From contig NZ_FOPG01000001.1 in NCBI RefSeq assembly GCF_900113435.1, forward strand, positions 248,001 to 312,000: a stretch of DNA of 64,000 nucleotides, in the 5' to 3' direction. The notes beneath the pieces are model-generated. The model was not told the origin of the DNA. It made no database searches and was given only the letters and a program-made list of their open reading frames with translations. Within the stretch, counting starts at the first letter, position 1. Every line of letters starts with the position of its first letter. This stretch comes from Sulfitobacter dubius (GTDB taxonomy: Bacteria; Pseudomonadota; Alphaproteobacteria; Rhodobacterales; Rhodobacteraceae). Positions 8,752 to 19,600 of this stretch are shown here, in pieces. The position numbers and the translations under genes are program-made.

Positions 8752-10380
8752 ATGCGTCTAACTGCCATCCTGCTAATGCTGATCCTACCTCTTGCGGCAG
8801 CGGCCCAAGACCGTGTGGCGATGGTGATCGGCATGGCCGCCTATGAAGGCGCTGCGGTACCCGACGGACCACGCGAGGATGCCGCCGCCCTGACTGCCGC
8901 GCTTGAGGGGCAGGGATTTGATGTTACCACGCTGATTGATGCTGAAAGCGGGGCGCTTAAAAAAGAGCTTTCTGATTTCGCTTTTCAGGCGGAAACGGCG
9001 GATATCGCCGTGATCTATTATGCAGGTCGCCGGATCGCCTCGGGCGGGGAAAGTTATCTGATTCCAGTTGGTGCGCCTATGGCCCCGGCCTCTGCGCTTC
9101 GGGGCGAGGGGGTGGCTTTGCCAGCGCTGCTGCGCGCGGTGGGTAAGGCGCGCCAGATACGGCTCGTGGTGCTCGACAACTGCCATGCAGCCCCGCTTCG
9201 GTCGACATCGTCGCTGCCCCCGCCAGAGCCGCGCCAAGGCACGTTGGTCATCACATCCGGCGAGGTCGGATTTTGCGATGACAGCGGTCAAAGCCCGAGC
9301 ATTTTCGCGGCCACATTGGCCGACGCATTGGCAGAACCAGAGGTAGAGATAGGCACCATGTTGGACCGATTCCGCGCCGATCTGCGCAGCCGTAGTGGTG
9401 GCAGGCTTTCTGTGCGCCGCTTTGGACGGCTGAACCCCATCCCGACCTTTATCGGCGGGGGCGAGCAGGCAGACGGATCAAACGGGCCGCGCCCCGCATG
9501 GTCGAGCCTGAGTGATGACCAAGCCGCAGATTTGGCGGGTTTTGCACAGCGGGGGGATACCCGATCTCAGCTTGGACTGGCTGCGATCCTGAGCGATAAG
9601 GACGACCCGCGGTATGACCCGCAAACCGCTGCGGAACTCCTTAAACGGGCCGTGGCAACCGGATCGCCCGAGGCGCGATTTCAACTGGCGCAGCTTTACG
9701 AACAGGGTCTGGGCGTTGCACAGGATCAGGGGCGTGCCCTTCAGCTTTACCAAGCAGCGGCCGAACGGGGGCATGCTGCTGCTCTGAACGATTTGGGCTT
9801 CATTTATCTACAGGGCGCATTGGGGCAGCAGGCCAACTCCGAACTGGCGCTGGATTATTTTCATCGCGCAGCCGATAGGCGACACCCGGCGGCCATGTTC
9901 AACTTTGCCGCGATGATCGACGATGGCAAAGTGTCTGGACGTGGGCCGGCGGATGCGGCGCTTTATCTTTATCGCTCGCTGCGGGCGGGGGACGGCACCC
10001 TGCTGGGGCTGATGCATGATGAGCCCAAACTGTTCAACAGCGAGACCCGCAAAGCCCTGCAACGCAAGCTTTCGGATTTCGGGTTCTATGAAGGTGCGAT
10101 CGACGGGCTATATGGTGCCGGAACCCAGGCCGCAATCCGTGCGGCCTTCGGCGTGGCTCCAGAGGGACCACAGGAAGAAGTCCCTGAAACCATTGGGGAA
10201 ACACAAGAGGATAAGCCGGCAGAAGCGCTTGTGTCAGACCCTGCCCCTTCTGAGGGGACGGCTCCCCAAGAGCGCGCCACTTCAGCCGAAGAACCCCCTG
10301 AAATAGACGCCGAGCCTGAGCCCGGCGCGGATGAAAATGTCACCCCGGTTCTACGCCCCAAACAGGCCGCGCGGGGGTGA
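8752..10380 (+). CDS. Secreted caspase-like (C14) pseudoenzyme with Sel1 repeats and peptidoglycan-binding domain
   Basis: 542 residues. A signal peptide (residues 1-19, cut after AAAAQ) is followed by a caspase/metacaspase-like p20 fold (about 20-235), Sel1 repeats (about 255-410), a PG_binding_1-type domain (about 430-468, KLSDFGFYEGAIDGLYGAG) and a Pro/Glu-rich tail. The catalytic cysteine is kept in LVVLDNCHAAP (Cys144). The catalytic His of the usual YYAGHG motif is Arg93 in YYAGRRIASG, so peptidase activity is doubtful. An envelope-localised scaffold or binding role is an inference. RBS AAAGGAG lies 8-14 bases upstream. It stands alone, with no obvious partner. Confidence 0.85.
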   Translation: MRLTAILLMLILPLAAAAQDRVAMVIGMAAYEGAAVPDGPREDAAALTAALEGQGFDVTTLIDAESGALKKELSDFAFQAETADIAVIYYAGRRIASGGESYLIPVGAPMAPASALRGEGVALPALLRAVGKARQIRLVVLDNCHAAPLRSTSSLPPPEPRQGTLVITSGEVGFCDDSGQSPSIFAATLADALAEPEVEIGTMLDRFRADLRSRSGGRLSVRRFGRLNPIPTFIGGGEQADGSNGPRPAWSSLSDDQAADLAGFAQRGDTRSQLGLAAILSDKDDPRYDPQTAAELLKRAVATGSPEARFQLAQLYEQGLGVAQDQGRALQLYQAAAERGHAAALNDLGFIYLQGALGQQANSELALDYFHRAADRRHPAAMFNFAAMIDDGKVSGRGPADAALYLYRSLRAGDGTLLGLMHDEPKLFNSETRKALQRKLSDFGFYEGAIDGLYGAGTQAAIRAAFGVAPEGPQEEVPETIGETQEDKPAEALVSDPAPSEGTAPQERATSAEEPPEIDAEPEPGADENVTPVLRPKQAARG

Positions 10381-10462
10381 GTTTTGAAACAAGTAGTATT
10401 GCTTTTTGCCCTCCACTAAGTTGGCAAAATTAATCCGGTTGCAATATTGCGGCCGATGGCTT

Positions 10463-10482
10463 TTGATTGGCGCATCAGTCAA
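10463..10482. promoter_or_regulatory. Candidate BetI-type operator before choX
   Basis: An imperfect palindrome with outer arms TTGATTG and CAGTCAA is symmetric at 14 of 20 positions. It lies 27 bases before the choX start. BetI, a choline-responsive TetR repressor, binds sites of this TTGA...TCAA shape in bet/cho genes. betI itself is not in the window, so the assignment is tentative. Confidence 0.4.
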
Positions 10483-10508
10483 TAAAAACTTCTCTGGGGA
10501 GAACACCA

Positions 10509-11429
10509 ATGAAAAAACTGCTTATGACATCCGCTCTGGCGACGGTCGCCGCGACCTCGCTGGCCGCTGCTGAATGCAACGAAGTCACCTTCTCTGACGT
10601 GGGCTGGACCGACATCACAGCGACAACCGCCGCCGCCTCTGTTGTGCTGGACGCGCTTGGCTATGATACCGAGACCAAGATCCTTGCCGTGCCAGTGACC
10701 TACACCTCCATGGCGTCGGGCGACATCGACGTGTTTCTGGGCAACTGGATGCCCACCATGGAAGGCGACATCGCGAAGTACCGCGAAGAGGGCAGCGTCG
10801 ACACCGTGCGCGCCAACCTTGAAGGCGCGAAGTACACGCTGGCTGTGAACAAAGCCGCCGCCGACATGGGCATCAAAACCTTCGCCGACATCGCCGCCAA
10901 CGCGGATGCGTTGGAAGGTGAAATCTATGGCATCGAGCCCGGCAATGACGGCAACCGTCTGATCCAGTCGATGATCGACGAGAATGCATTTGATCTGGGC
11001 GAGTTTGAGGTCGTTGAATCCTCCGAGCAAGGCATGCTGGCCCAAGTGCAGCGTGCCACCCGCAAAGAAGAGCCCGTTGTCTTCCTCGGTTGGGAACCGC
11101 ACCCGATGAACGCCAACTTCGATCTGACCTATCTGGAAGGCGGCGATGACTACTTCGGCCCCGATCTGGGTGGTGCAACAGTCTATACCAACACCCGCGC
11201 CGGTTTTGTTGAGGAATGCCCGAACCTTGGCAAATTCCTGAACAACCTCGAGTTCACGCTGGCCATGGAGAATGAGATCATGGGTGCGATCCTTGATGAC
11301 GGCGAAAAGCCGGAAGAGGCGGCCGCCGCTTGGATCAAAGCGAACTCCGACGTGCTGGGCACTTGGCTGGACGGTGTGACCACCGTCGACGGTGGCGATG
11401 CGATGGAAGCTGTCGCTTCGCTGAAGTGA
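10509..11429 (+). CDS. choX: Choline ABC transporter substrate-binding protein
   Basis: 306 residues with a Sec signal peptide (MKKLLMTSALATVAATSLAAA). It belongs to the OpuAC/ProX-like fold, with the ChoX-type pattern GWTDITATTAA near the N-terminus and VVFLGWEPHPMN in the ligand region. It is the periplasmic receptor that delivers choline (possibly betaine) to ChoW/ChoV. ATG 10509 is preferred over an upstream in-frame start because GGGGAGA sits 6 bases before it and the signal peptide begins there. A large hairpin between choX and choW probably raises the amount of binding protein over the membrane parts. Confidence 0.92.
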   Translation: MKKLLMTSALATVAATSLAAAECNEVTFSDVGWTDITATTAAASVVLDALGYDTETKILAVPVTYTSMASGDIDVFLGNWMPTMEGDIAKYREEGSVDTVRANLEGAKYTLAVNKAAADMGIKTFADIAANADALEGEIYGIEPGNDGNRLIQSMIDENAFDLGEFEVVESSEQGMLAQVQRATRKEEPVVFLGWEPHPMNANFDLTYLEGGDDYFGPDLGGATVYTNTRAGFVEECPNLGKFLNNLEFTLAMENEIMGAILDDGEKPEEAAAAWIKANSDVLGTWLDGVTTVDGGDAMEAVASLK

Positions 11430-11450
11430 TCATCGCGATATGATGGAAAA

Positions 11451-11478
11451 GACCCGCCCCAACGCGATGGGGCGGGTC
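11451..11478 (+). promoter_or_regulatory. Intercistronic hairpin between choX and choW
   Basis: GACCCGCCCC and GGGGCGGGTC form a perfect 10-bp stem with an 8-base loop, 38 bases before choW and without a U tract. Such structures after binding-protein genes usually protect the upstream mRNA from 3' decay or cause partial termination. Confidence 0.6.
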
Positions 11479-11515
11479 ATTCTCATGCGCAATTCTCCAA
11501 TCCTGAAGGACTGAC

Positions 11516-12349
11516 ATGGACTGGCTGACAGAAAACAAGATCCCCGTGGCCGATGTGGCCGAAGACGCGCTGGATTGGTTGCAAACGAACGGGGCGTGGT
11601 TCTTTGACGGGCTGTCGGACCTGATGGAACGGCTGATCGAGGCGATCCTCTGGGTGCTGCAAACCCCGCATCCGCTGATCCTGATCGCCGTCTTCGCCGC
11701 GATCACTTGGGGCATCCAGCGCAACTGGAAAACCGTGGCCTTTGTGGTGCTGGGTTTCCTGTTCATCCTCAACCAAGACTACTGGGAAGAGACGATGGAG
11801 AGCCTGACGCTCGTGCTCTCGGCCTGTGTGGTCTGTATGGGCGTGGGCGTGCCGATTGGTATCGCCGTGGCGCATCGGCCCCGGCTTTATGCATGGGTGG
11901 CCCCGGTCTTGGACCTGATGCAGACGCTGCCGACTTTCGTCTATCTGATCCCTGCGATTGTGTTCTTCGGTATCGGCATGGTGCCGGGGCTGATCGCCAC
12001 GGTGATCTTCGTGCTGCCCGCGCCGATCCGGTTGACGCAATTGGGCATCTCTTCGACCCCCAAGGCGCTTTTGGAGGCCGCGCAGGCCTTTGGTGCCAAA
12101 CCGCGCCAGACACTGTGGAAGATCGAGCTGCCCTATGCGCTGCCGCAGATCATGACGGGTCTGAACCAGACCATCATGCTGTCGCTGTCGATGGTGGTGA
12201 TCGCCGCACTTGTCGGGGCAGATGGCTTGGGCGTGCCGGTGGTGCGTGCCTTGAACCAAGTGAACACAGGCTTGGGATTTGAATCCGGGTTGGTGATCGT
12301 CGTCGTGGCGATCATGCTCGACCGTATCCTGCGGGTGGGACGGAAATGA
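11516..12349 (+). CDS. choW: Choline ABC transporter permease
   Basis: 277 residues, BPD_transp_1 family. Predicted membrane segments start near residue 40. The cytoplasmic coupling loop lies around EAAQAFGAKPRQTLWKIELP, the EAA motif that docks on the ATPase. The N-terminal soluble stretch (WLTENKIPVADVAEDALDWL) is typical of ProW/ChoW permeases. It ends inside the choV start (ATGA), so the two are translationally coupled. Confidence 0.92.
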   Translation: MDWLTENKIPVADVAEDALDWLQTNGAWFFDGLSDLMERLIEAILWVLQTPHPLILIAVFAAITWGIQRNWKTVAFVVLGFLFILNQDYWEETMESLTLVLSACVVCMGVGVPIGIAVAHRPRLYAWVAPVLDLMQTLPTFVYLIPAIVFFGIGMVPGLIATVIFVLPAPIRLTQLGISSTPKALLEAAQAFGAKPRQTLWKIELPYALPQIMTGLNQTIMLSLSMVVIAALVGADGLGVPVVRALNQVNTGLGFESGLVIVVVAIMLDRILRVGRK

Positions 12350-13365
12350 ATAAAGCAGTAGAATTCGACAACGTATCCATCGTCTTTGGCGACAAGCCTG
12401 AAAAGGCTCTGCCGCTGATGGACGAAGGCCAAAGCCGCGCCGAGATTGAATCGGCGACGGGGCAGGTGCTGGGCGTGCATGACTGCTCGCTCACCGTTGA
12501 GAATGGCGAAATCCTCGTGCTGATGGGGCTTTCGGGCTCGGGCAAGTCGACGCTTTTGCGCGCGGTGAATGGGCTCAACCCAATGGTGCGCGGCACGGTG
12601 CATGTGCATGAGGAAAACTGGTCTTGCGACATTCATGCTAGCAATGCCGCCGAGCTGCGCCGCGTGCGCCGGGAATGCGTGTCGATGGTGTTTCAGCAGT
12701 TCGGCCTGCTGCCATGGCGCACGGTGCGCGACAATGTGGCGCTTGGGTTGGAACTGTCGAATGTCCCCAAGGCCGAGCGGTTGGAGCGGGCAGAGCGGCA
12801 GTTGAAACTGGTGAGCCTCAGCGATTGGGCCGACCGCAAGGTGGGCGAGCTTTCGGGGGGGATGCAGCAGCGTGTGGGCCTTGCCCGCGCCTTTGCCACC
12901 GAAGCGCCGATCTTGCTGATGGATGAGCCATTCTCGGCGCTCGACCCGCTGATCCGCACGCGGCTGCAGGATGAGCTGTTGGACCTGCAGCGCGAGTTGA
13001 ATCGTACGATCATCTTCGTGAGCCACGACCTTGATGAAGCCTTCAAGCTGGGCGGGCGCATTGCCATTATGGAAGGCGGGCGGATTGTGCAGATCGGCAC
13101 CCCGCGTGAAATCTTCTCGAACCCCGCTTCGGACTATGTGGCGGAGTTCGTGGCCAATATGAACCCGCTGGAGGTTCTGACCGCGCGCGACGTGATGGGC
13201 GCGGATGATGGTGCTGCCACCCAAGGCGAGACCACAGCCGAGACCCCGGTGCGCGAATTGATGGACCGTCTGCGTGGTGCCGATGCCGCGATTGCCGTCA
13301 TGGAAGACGGCGCTCAGATCGGGACGGTCACCGCGCATAGTATCGTGGACCGTCTCAAAGCCTAG
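12346..13365 (+). CDS. choV: Choline ABC transporter ATP-binding protein
   Basis: 339 residues. Walker A GLSGSGKSTLL, Q-loop FQQFGLLPWRTV, signature LSGGMQQRVGLARA and Walker B ILLMDEPFSALDP are all intact. An N-terminal extension before the ATPase core and a C-terminal regulatory extension are like ProV/ChoV-type quaternary-amine ATPases. It supplies energy for choline import with ChoX and ChoW. A terminator hairpin follows, shared with the convergent cueR gene. Confidence 0.93.
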   Translation: MNKAVEFDNVSIVFGDKPEKALPLMDEGQSRAEIESATGQVLGVHDCSLTVENGEILVLMGLSGSGKSTLLRAVNGLNPMVRGTVHVHEENWSCDIHASNAAELRRVRRECVSMVFQQFGLLPWRTVRDNVALGLELSNVPKAERLERAERQLKLVSLSDWADRKVGELSGGMQQRVGLARAFATEAPILLMDEPFSALDPLIRTRLQDELLDLQRELNRTIIFVSHDLDEAFKLGGRIAIMEGGRIVQIGTPREIFSNPASDYVAEFVANMNPLEVLTARDVMGADDGAATQGETTAETPVRELMDRLRGADAAIAVMEDGAQIGTVTAHSIVDRLKA

Positions 13366-13386
13366 GCTTTGGTCTGACTTGAACGC

Positions 13387-13425
13387 AAAAAGGCGCCGCC
13401 CAGATTGGCTGGGCGGCGCCTTTTT
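13387..13425. terminator. Bidirectional terminator between choV and cueR
   Basis: A 17-bp perfect stem (arms AAAAAGGCGCCGCCCAG and its complement) with a 5-base loop gives A/T tracts on both sides. It works as a rho-independent terminator for either strand and lies between two convergent genes. Confidence 0.92.
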
Positions 13426-13441
13426 GTATCTAGAGCGATGG

Positions 13442-13837
13442 TTAGGACGCCGTGGCCGTGCCAAGCGTCTTTAGTATCGGACAATCGGGACGATCGTCCC
13501 CTGCGCAATTATGGACCAGCGTGCTCAGCGTGTCGCGCATCTCTTGCAGGCCGCTGATCTTGGCTTCGATCTGCGCCAGATGCTCTTCGGCAATCGTGCG
13601 CACGTCGGCACTGGCGCGGTTCTTATCCTCCCAAAGCGCCAGCAGGTTGCGGCAATCCTCAATGCTGAACCCCAAGGTTCTGGCGCGGCCCAGAAAGGAG
13701 AGCTTGTGCATCTCGCTTTCCCGGAAGGCACGGTAGCCGTTCGCGTCGCGCAGCGGTTTGACCAGCCCGATATCCTCGTAATAGCGGATGGTTTTCGGCG
13801 GCAGGCCCGTGTGTTGTGAGACTTCTCCAATGTTCAT
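13442..13837 (-). CDS. cueR: Cu(I)-responsive MerR-family regulator
   Basis: 131 residues. The N-terminal MerR winged helix (MNIGEVSQHTGLPPKTIRYYEDIGLVKP) is followed by a dimerisation helix and the CueR metal loop CAGDDRPDC, with two cysteines positioned to ligate Cu(I). CueR twists promoters with an overlong spacer to switch on copper export. The gene lies directly downstream of copA on the same strand (9-base gap). The copA promoter carries a matching CueR site. Confidence 0.93.
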   Translation of the reverse strand: MNIGEVSQHTGLPPKTIRYYEDIGLVKPLRDANGYRAFRESEMHKLSFLGRARTLGFSIEDCRNLLALWEDKNRASADVRTIAEEHLAQIEAKISGLQEMRDTLSTLVHNCAGDDRPDCPILKTLGTATAS

Positions 13838-13846
13838 AATGCGCTC

Positions 13847-16354
13847 CTATTCTGCGGCCACGGGGGCGGCGGCCCGTGGTTCTTTTTCTGGGGTGGCGTT
13901 TTCGGCCAAGGGGGCTGCGATCCAGCGCAGGCGCAGCGCGTTGCTGAGGACGAAAACGCTCGACAATGCCATCGCCCCGGCGGCCAGCGCGGGCGACAAG
14001 AGCCAGCCGGTCAGCGGATAGAAGGCACCCGCCGCCACCGGGATCAGCAGCACGTTATAGCCAAAGGCCCAAAAGAGGTTCTGACGGATATTGGCCATGC
14101 TGCGCTGGCTCACATCGATGGCATTGACCACGCCGCGCAGGTCGCCCGACATCAGCACCACATCTGCGGCCTCAATCGCCACATCGGTGCCGGTGCCGAT
14201 GGCAAGCCCCACATCGGCCTGCGCCAAGGCAGGTGCATCGTTAATGCCGTCGCCAACGAAGGCGATGCGGTTGCCGCCCTCTCTCAACTTGTCGATGGCG
14301 GCCACTTTGCCATCCGGCAGCACTTCGGCGACGACCCTATCAATGCCCAGTTGCGCCGCGATAGCGTCTGCGGTGCCCCGGTTGTCACCAGTGATCATCG
14401 CTACATCAAGACCAAGGTCGTGCAGCCCCGCGATGGCTTCTGGCGTGCCGGGTTTGATCGGATCGGCCACGGCGATCACAGCGGCGAGTTTCCCGTCCAA
14501 AGCGGCATAGAGCGGGGTTTTCCCGGCCTTCGCCATCTCTGACGCGATCCGCCCGGTGTCGCACAAACCAATCCCGTCGCGAATCATCAGGCGGTCCGCA
14601 CCCAAGGTAACCTTACGGCCCATGACCGTCGCGCTGACGCCAAAACCAGTGTGGGATTGGAAGTCGCTGACCTCGCCGGGCACAGGGCCCGCAGCTTCTG
14701 CCCGCCGCAGGATCGCTTGGGCGATGGGGTGTTCCGAGCGCGCCTCGACCGCGCCGATCAGGGGCAGCACCTCATCTTCGGTCAGGTCGTCCATCAGCAC
14801 CAGATCGGTGAGTTCGGGCTTGCCCTTGGTCAGCGTGCCGGTCTTGTCCAGCGCCACGGTCTTGACGCCTTGCAGGCTTTGCAGCGCATCGCCCTGACGG
14901 AAGAGCACGCCCAATTGCGCCGCGCGTCCGGTGCCCACCATGATGGAGGTCGGTGTGGCCAGACCCATCGCACAGGGGCAGGCGATGATCAGCACCGCCA
15001 CCGCCGCCACCAAGGCGTGGCTGAGCGAGGGGCCGAAGGCGAGCCAGACCCCAAAGGTCACCAGCGCCACGGCAATCACGGCGGGAACGAACCACAGGGT
15101 GATGCGATTGACCAAGTCTTGAATGGGCAGCTTTGCACCTTGCGCCTCTTCGACCATGCGGATGATCTGCGCCAGCATCGTGTCGCCGCCGACTTTGGTC
15201 GCGCGAAACGTAAGGCTGCCGGTGCCATTGACCGTGCCGCCGACAACCTCTGTGCCCATGGCTTTCTCAACCGGGACAGGCTCGCCCGTGATCATGCTTT
15301 CATCGACGTAGGATTGGCCCTCGACAACTACGCCGTCGGTGGCGATCTTTTCGCCGGGACGCAGGTGGATGATGTCGCCCGCAATGATTTCATCAATGGG
15401 CAGTTCAATGACCGCGCCGTCCCGTTCGACCCTTGCGCTGCTGGCGCGCAGGCCCATCAGTTTGGCAATCGCCGCCCCGGTGCGCCCCTTGGCGCGGGCC
15501 TCAAGATAGCGGCCCAGCAAGATCAGCGTCACAATCATTGCCGCGGCTTCGAAATAGACCACGCGGCTGCCTTCCGGCAGTAGTCCCGGCGCAAAAAGGG
15601 CGGTCACCGAAAAGAGCCACGCCGCCCCTGAGCCGAGTGCCACCAGCGAGTTCATATCCGGCGCGCCTTTCAACAAGGCAGGCAGACCCTTGCTATAGAA
15701 ATGTCGTCCGGGCCAAGCCAAAACGAGGGTGGTTAGGGCAAACTGAACGAACCAACTTGTCGCCATCCCGATGTTTTCAGCGATCCAAGTGTGGAACGCC
15801 GGGATCAGGTGGCCGCCCATTTCAAGCAAAAAGACGGGTAGGGTTAATAAGGCTGCCAGTACGGTCATTTGTCGGAGGTGCGTCGCCTCTGCTTCCTTTC
15901 GGGTTGCCGCATCGGGGCTGCCTGCATCTTGCGTGTCGACGGCTGCGAGATAGCCTGCCTGCGCCGCTGCATCATGCAGGGTGGACAGCAGATTTGCGTC
16001 CTCCAAAACCTCGACTTGGGCCTCTTCGCTGGCAAGGTTGACGGAGGCCGAGATCACGCCCGGCACCGCAAGAAGGGCCCGTTCCACACGGCCCACGCAG
16101 GACGCGCAGGTCATATTGGACAGCCTCAAACGATGCGTAGCCGTGCGGGCAGGGTAACCTGCCTGTCTCAATGCAGCCGCGACTTTTGCCGCATCGAACC
16201 CCGGTGCCGTCGCGATCCGCACATTTTCTGCCGCGAGGTTCACCCGCACATCGTGCACCCCGTTAACCGTGTTCAGCGCCTTTTCCACCCGTCCAACACA
16301 GGACGCGCAGCTCATGTTTTGCACGCCAAAAGTGAGTGTATCTGTCTTGTCCAT
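13847..16354 (-). CDS. copA: Copper-exporting P1B-type ATPase
   Basis: 835 residues. Two N-terminal heavy-metal domains each carry MxCASC ([12 protein letters not shown] and [12 protein letters not shown]). The transmembrane CPC motif is in [15 protein letters not shown], the phosphorylation site is [12 protein letters not shown], and the hinge is [16 protein letters not shown]. It pumps Cu(I) from cytoplasm to periplasm. The frame is open further upstream, but the ATG at 16354 is chosen because the CueR promoter lies at 16383-16413 and any longer start would sit inside it. It forms a copper-resistance pair with cueR. Confidence 0.95.
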   Translation of the reverse strand: MDKTDTLTFGVQNMSCASCVGRVEKALNTVNGVHDVRVNLAAENVRIATAPGFDAAKVAAALRQAGYPARTATHRLRLSNMTCASCVGRVERALLAVPGVISASVNLASEEAQVEVLEDANLLSTLHDAAAQAGYLAAVDTQDAGSPDAATRKEAEATHLRQMTVLAALLTLPVFLLEMGGHLIPAFHTWIAENIGMATSWFVQFALTTLVLAWPGRHFYSKGLPALLKGAPDMNSLVALGSGAAWLFSVTALFAPGLLPEGSRVVYFEAAAMIVTLILLGRYLEARAKGRTGAAIAKLMGLRASSARVERDGAVIELPIDEIIAGDIIHLRPGEKIATDGVVVEGQSYVDESMITGEPVPVEKAMGTEVVGGTVNGTGSLTFRATKVGGDTMLAQIIRMVEEAQGAKLPIQDLVNRITLWFVPAVIAVALVTFGVWLAFGPSLSHALVAAVAVLIIACPCAMGLATPTSIMVGTGRAAQLGVLFRQGDALQSLQGVKTVALDKTGTLTKGKPELTDLVLMDDLTEDEVLPLIGAVEARSEHPIAQAILRRAEAAGPVPGEVSDFQSHTGFGVSATVMGRKVTLGADRLMIRDGIGLCDTGRIASEMAKAGKTPLYAALDGKLAAVIAVADPIKPGTPEAIAGLHDLGLDVAMITGDNRGTADAIAAQLGIDRVVAEVLPDGKVAAIDKLREGGNRIAFVGDGINDAPALAQADVGLAIGTGTDVAIEAADVVLMSGDLRGVVNAIDVSQRSMANIRQNLFWAFGYNVLLIPVAAGAFYPLTGWLLSPALAAGAMALSSVFVLSNALRLRWIAAPLAENATPEKEPRAAAPVAAE

Positions 16355-16382
16355 TTCGGGCTCTCTTTTCGTTGTTTTCCCA

Positions 16383-16413
16383 AAAATGGGGTTTCCAGTT
16401 GCTGGAAGGTCAA
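16383..16413 (-). promoter_or_regulatory. CueR-type promoter/operator of copA
   Basis: On the minus strand TTGACC (-35, bases 16413-16408) and CATTTT (-10, bases 16388-16383) are separated by exactly 19 bp. Within the spacer is the perfect dyad TTCCAG-CAA-CTGGAA. A 19-bp spacer with a CCTTCC...GGAA dyad is the hallmark of MerR/CueR activated promoters. It lies about 30 bases upstream of the copA start. Confidence 0.85.
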
Positions 16414-16644
16414 GGCCTAAACCTGAAAAAGATTGCGGGGGCAGAAAGGATTGCGAATCATTGTGAATGATCTGCTGAACCCCACAAGATCTGCGCCAGG
16501 CCATGCAGTACTTTGGAAAATGCTATCTATTCTTTTGAGTAAGCGCTCTGCCCATCGCGCCGCCACTATGGCTTGAAGCATATCTTAATACCTTCCTGCG
16601 CAACTGATCCCAACTCGCTTTGTCGGTAGGCTGTTTCAAAAGTA

Positions 16645-19600
16645 GTGGGCATAGAAATGCATTTTAAGTTTCATCTGATTGGTCTGTTCTTGACGCGCAT
16701 TCTGCAGGGGGTGGCCGTCAGTCTCCGCTGGTGCGTTTTAAAAGCGCCCCTGCTGCGGTTGATCTTTGCCACGCTTTTGTCGCTCTTGCCGCTTTCGCTG
16801 GCGACACGGGCCGCGCTTGCGCAGCAATTGATCCTTAACCCTGTTGGTTTGCCCGCCGTGGTTGGCGCCGGGGTTGGGGAGCGGGCATTGTGGTCCAACG
16901 CGGGCACTGTCGGCGGTGTCGCTGTCGATATCGTGGCCGAGATGGCCTTCGCGGGCCGGGACCATGTATTCACCACCGGTAATGGACAGATCCAGATTAC
17001 GTCGAGGGGGCAAGATCCACATTTTGTGGATTTTTACCTCTATGAGGCGGGTACCCATAACCTCACGACCAACTCCGGCGGCGTGCCAGTGGTGGCCGAT
17101 GTTTTCTTTCAGATCAATGACATTGACGGGCCACTGAACGAGCAGGTTTATGTGAATATCTGCGAAGGCTCGGTCGAATTCGTCCGGATTGACCGAGGTG
17201 CAACAACCTATCGCGGCTATATCGAAGGGCCGGATGCGAACCTTGGGACGGAGGTTTTCTACCTCGCTGGAGATCGTCCTTATAGCAACCAACCGGTGTC
17301 CGGGCTTGAGATTTTCTACCCGCAGGTCTCCACTTTCAACTTTGGCCGTACCGCGAACAATGGCTTCCTCGTGCTGCTTTCCAATCCGACCTATGATGAA
17401 GCGCAGACCTATGACCTTCAATGCGGCGACTTCAAAGCGCCGCTGTTGCAGGACGATCTAAAAGAGCAGGTCTTGGGGGAGCCGGTCGTGGTGAACATCT
17501 TGTTCAACGACAGTGTCGCGACCGAAAACAACAATGCCCCTGCCAATAATTCCGGTGAGCCGAGCGAATACGCCAAACAGGCCATTGACCTGATTCCTCC
17601 GACCGGCGCGCTGAATGTCGTAACCGATTCCCAAGGGCACCGCGTTGGATTTGAGGTGCTGGGCGAAGGGACATGGAGCTATGACGACCTAACCGGAGAG
17701 CTGACCTTTACGCCCTTCGCGGCCTTCTTTGCAGCGCCGACGCCGATTAATTATCGTTACCAATCACCCATCATCCTACCCAGTGAACCGCAGGCCTATT
17801 CCGCCCCTGCGGAGGTCTCGATCGATGTGGGATCTGTCGGTCTGCTAAAGTTGGCGCAATTGGTGGATTTAAACTTGAACGGCTATGCCGATGCAGGCGA
17901 AACGATTGCTTATGTCTTTACGGCTGAGAACTTTGGCAATGTCGATCTGACCAATGTGCAACTGCAAGAGACGCAGTTCAGCGGCAAAGGGGTACAGCCC
18001 GTCATCACCTTTCAGGCTGCGACATCCTTGTCCCCCGAAGGCACGCTTTTGGTCGGTGAAAGGGCCGTCTATACCGCGACCTATACGCTGGTGCCCGAAG
18101 ATCTGGACACCACGATTACAAACCAAGCAGAGGTGACAGCCCAGACGCCGGGTGGAACAAATGTGTCTGATCTGTCAGACTCGGAAAATCCCGGCGATGG
18201 GGATGGCACCCCCTCAAACGGCCCAGGTGAAGGGCGCGATGATCCGACGACGATCTACGCTGGCTCTGGTCCTGATCGGGGCGATGCGCCGATCACCTAT
18301 GGCGACCCCCAGCATGCCGACACCGCCCAATATTGGATTGGTGCGCTCAACGGTGATGGGGACGGTTCGCCGCAGCATTCCATTGATGGGTCCGGCGATG
18401 ATCTAGACGGCACAGACGACGAAAGCGAAGAGGCATTTCCCCAGCTTTACGGGGATCTGACCCGCACGGTGACCGTGGCCGTGAATGAGCCTACGCCCGG
18501 CAACGGATATCTTCAGGCATTCGTTGATTTCGGCGGAGATGGCATCTTCGTTGGCGATCAGGTTGCGACCAATATCCAAGATGGCGGCCCGCAGGACCTT
18601 GACGGAGCGGTAAATGGTCAGATTTCCTTCCCAGTAAGCGTTCCGGTGACAGCCGTGCTGACGCCGACATTCGTCCGCTTGCGCTGGTCCTCGGCGATTG
18701 GGCTGGATGCCATCATTGCTGCCCCGGATGGGGAAGTCGAAGACTATGGCATTACCATCAAGACACCGCCTGACGCCGACCGTGGCGATGCCCCGGCGAG
18801 CTATGGCGATCCGCAGCACATCATTGAAGGCCCCGGCGCACCAGAAATCTATCTGGGGAACAATCCGCCGGATATTGATCTGCTGCCGCAAAACTCGGTT
18901 GGGGCCACGGGCGATGATGTTAATGGATCGGATGACGAAGACGGGGTAGTTTTGCCGCAGTTCTATCGTGGCGGGCTGGCGGAGATTACAGTTACTGTCA
19001 GCGATCTAAGCGGCGCAGCGAGATCGTCTTATCTGCAAGCGTTCATCGATTTCAACGGGGATGGCACCTTTGCGCAAGCCGGGGAACAGGTGGCCCTGAA
19101 TCTGCAAGATGGCGATTTGCTTGATAAGGATGGCTCAACCAATGGGTCGATCCTTTTCGAGGTGGCGGTGCCGGCCAATGCCACGACCTTGCCAACCTAT
19201 GCCCGTTTCCGCTGGTCAACAGACACTACAGGGCTTGTCACCGCCTTTGAGGGAGAGGTGGAAGACTATCAACTTATCATTTCCAACGATCCGCCGCCTT
19301 TGACCTGCGATGCATCACTTTACGCGGTGGTCGATAGCCCTTCGGCCCTCGTGCGAATGACTTTTCGAGATAGTGGCGGCAGCTATTCAACAACCGTGGA
19401 TTCCTCAGGCTCTATCGGGGCTAACCGGGATGGGGCATGGGGGTATAACGCGCTGGATGGCTATATCTATGGCGTGGATCAGGGCACCCGTAGGCTCTAC
19501 CGGATCGACGGTGCGGGTAACATCACCAACTTCGGCGATATTTTCGGCGCGAGTGCTGCGCGCAATGCGGGCGATATTCTGCCCAATGGTCGAATGATCT

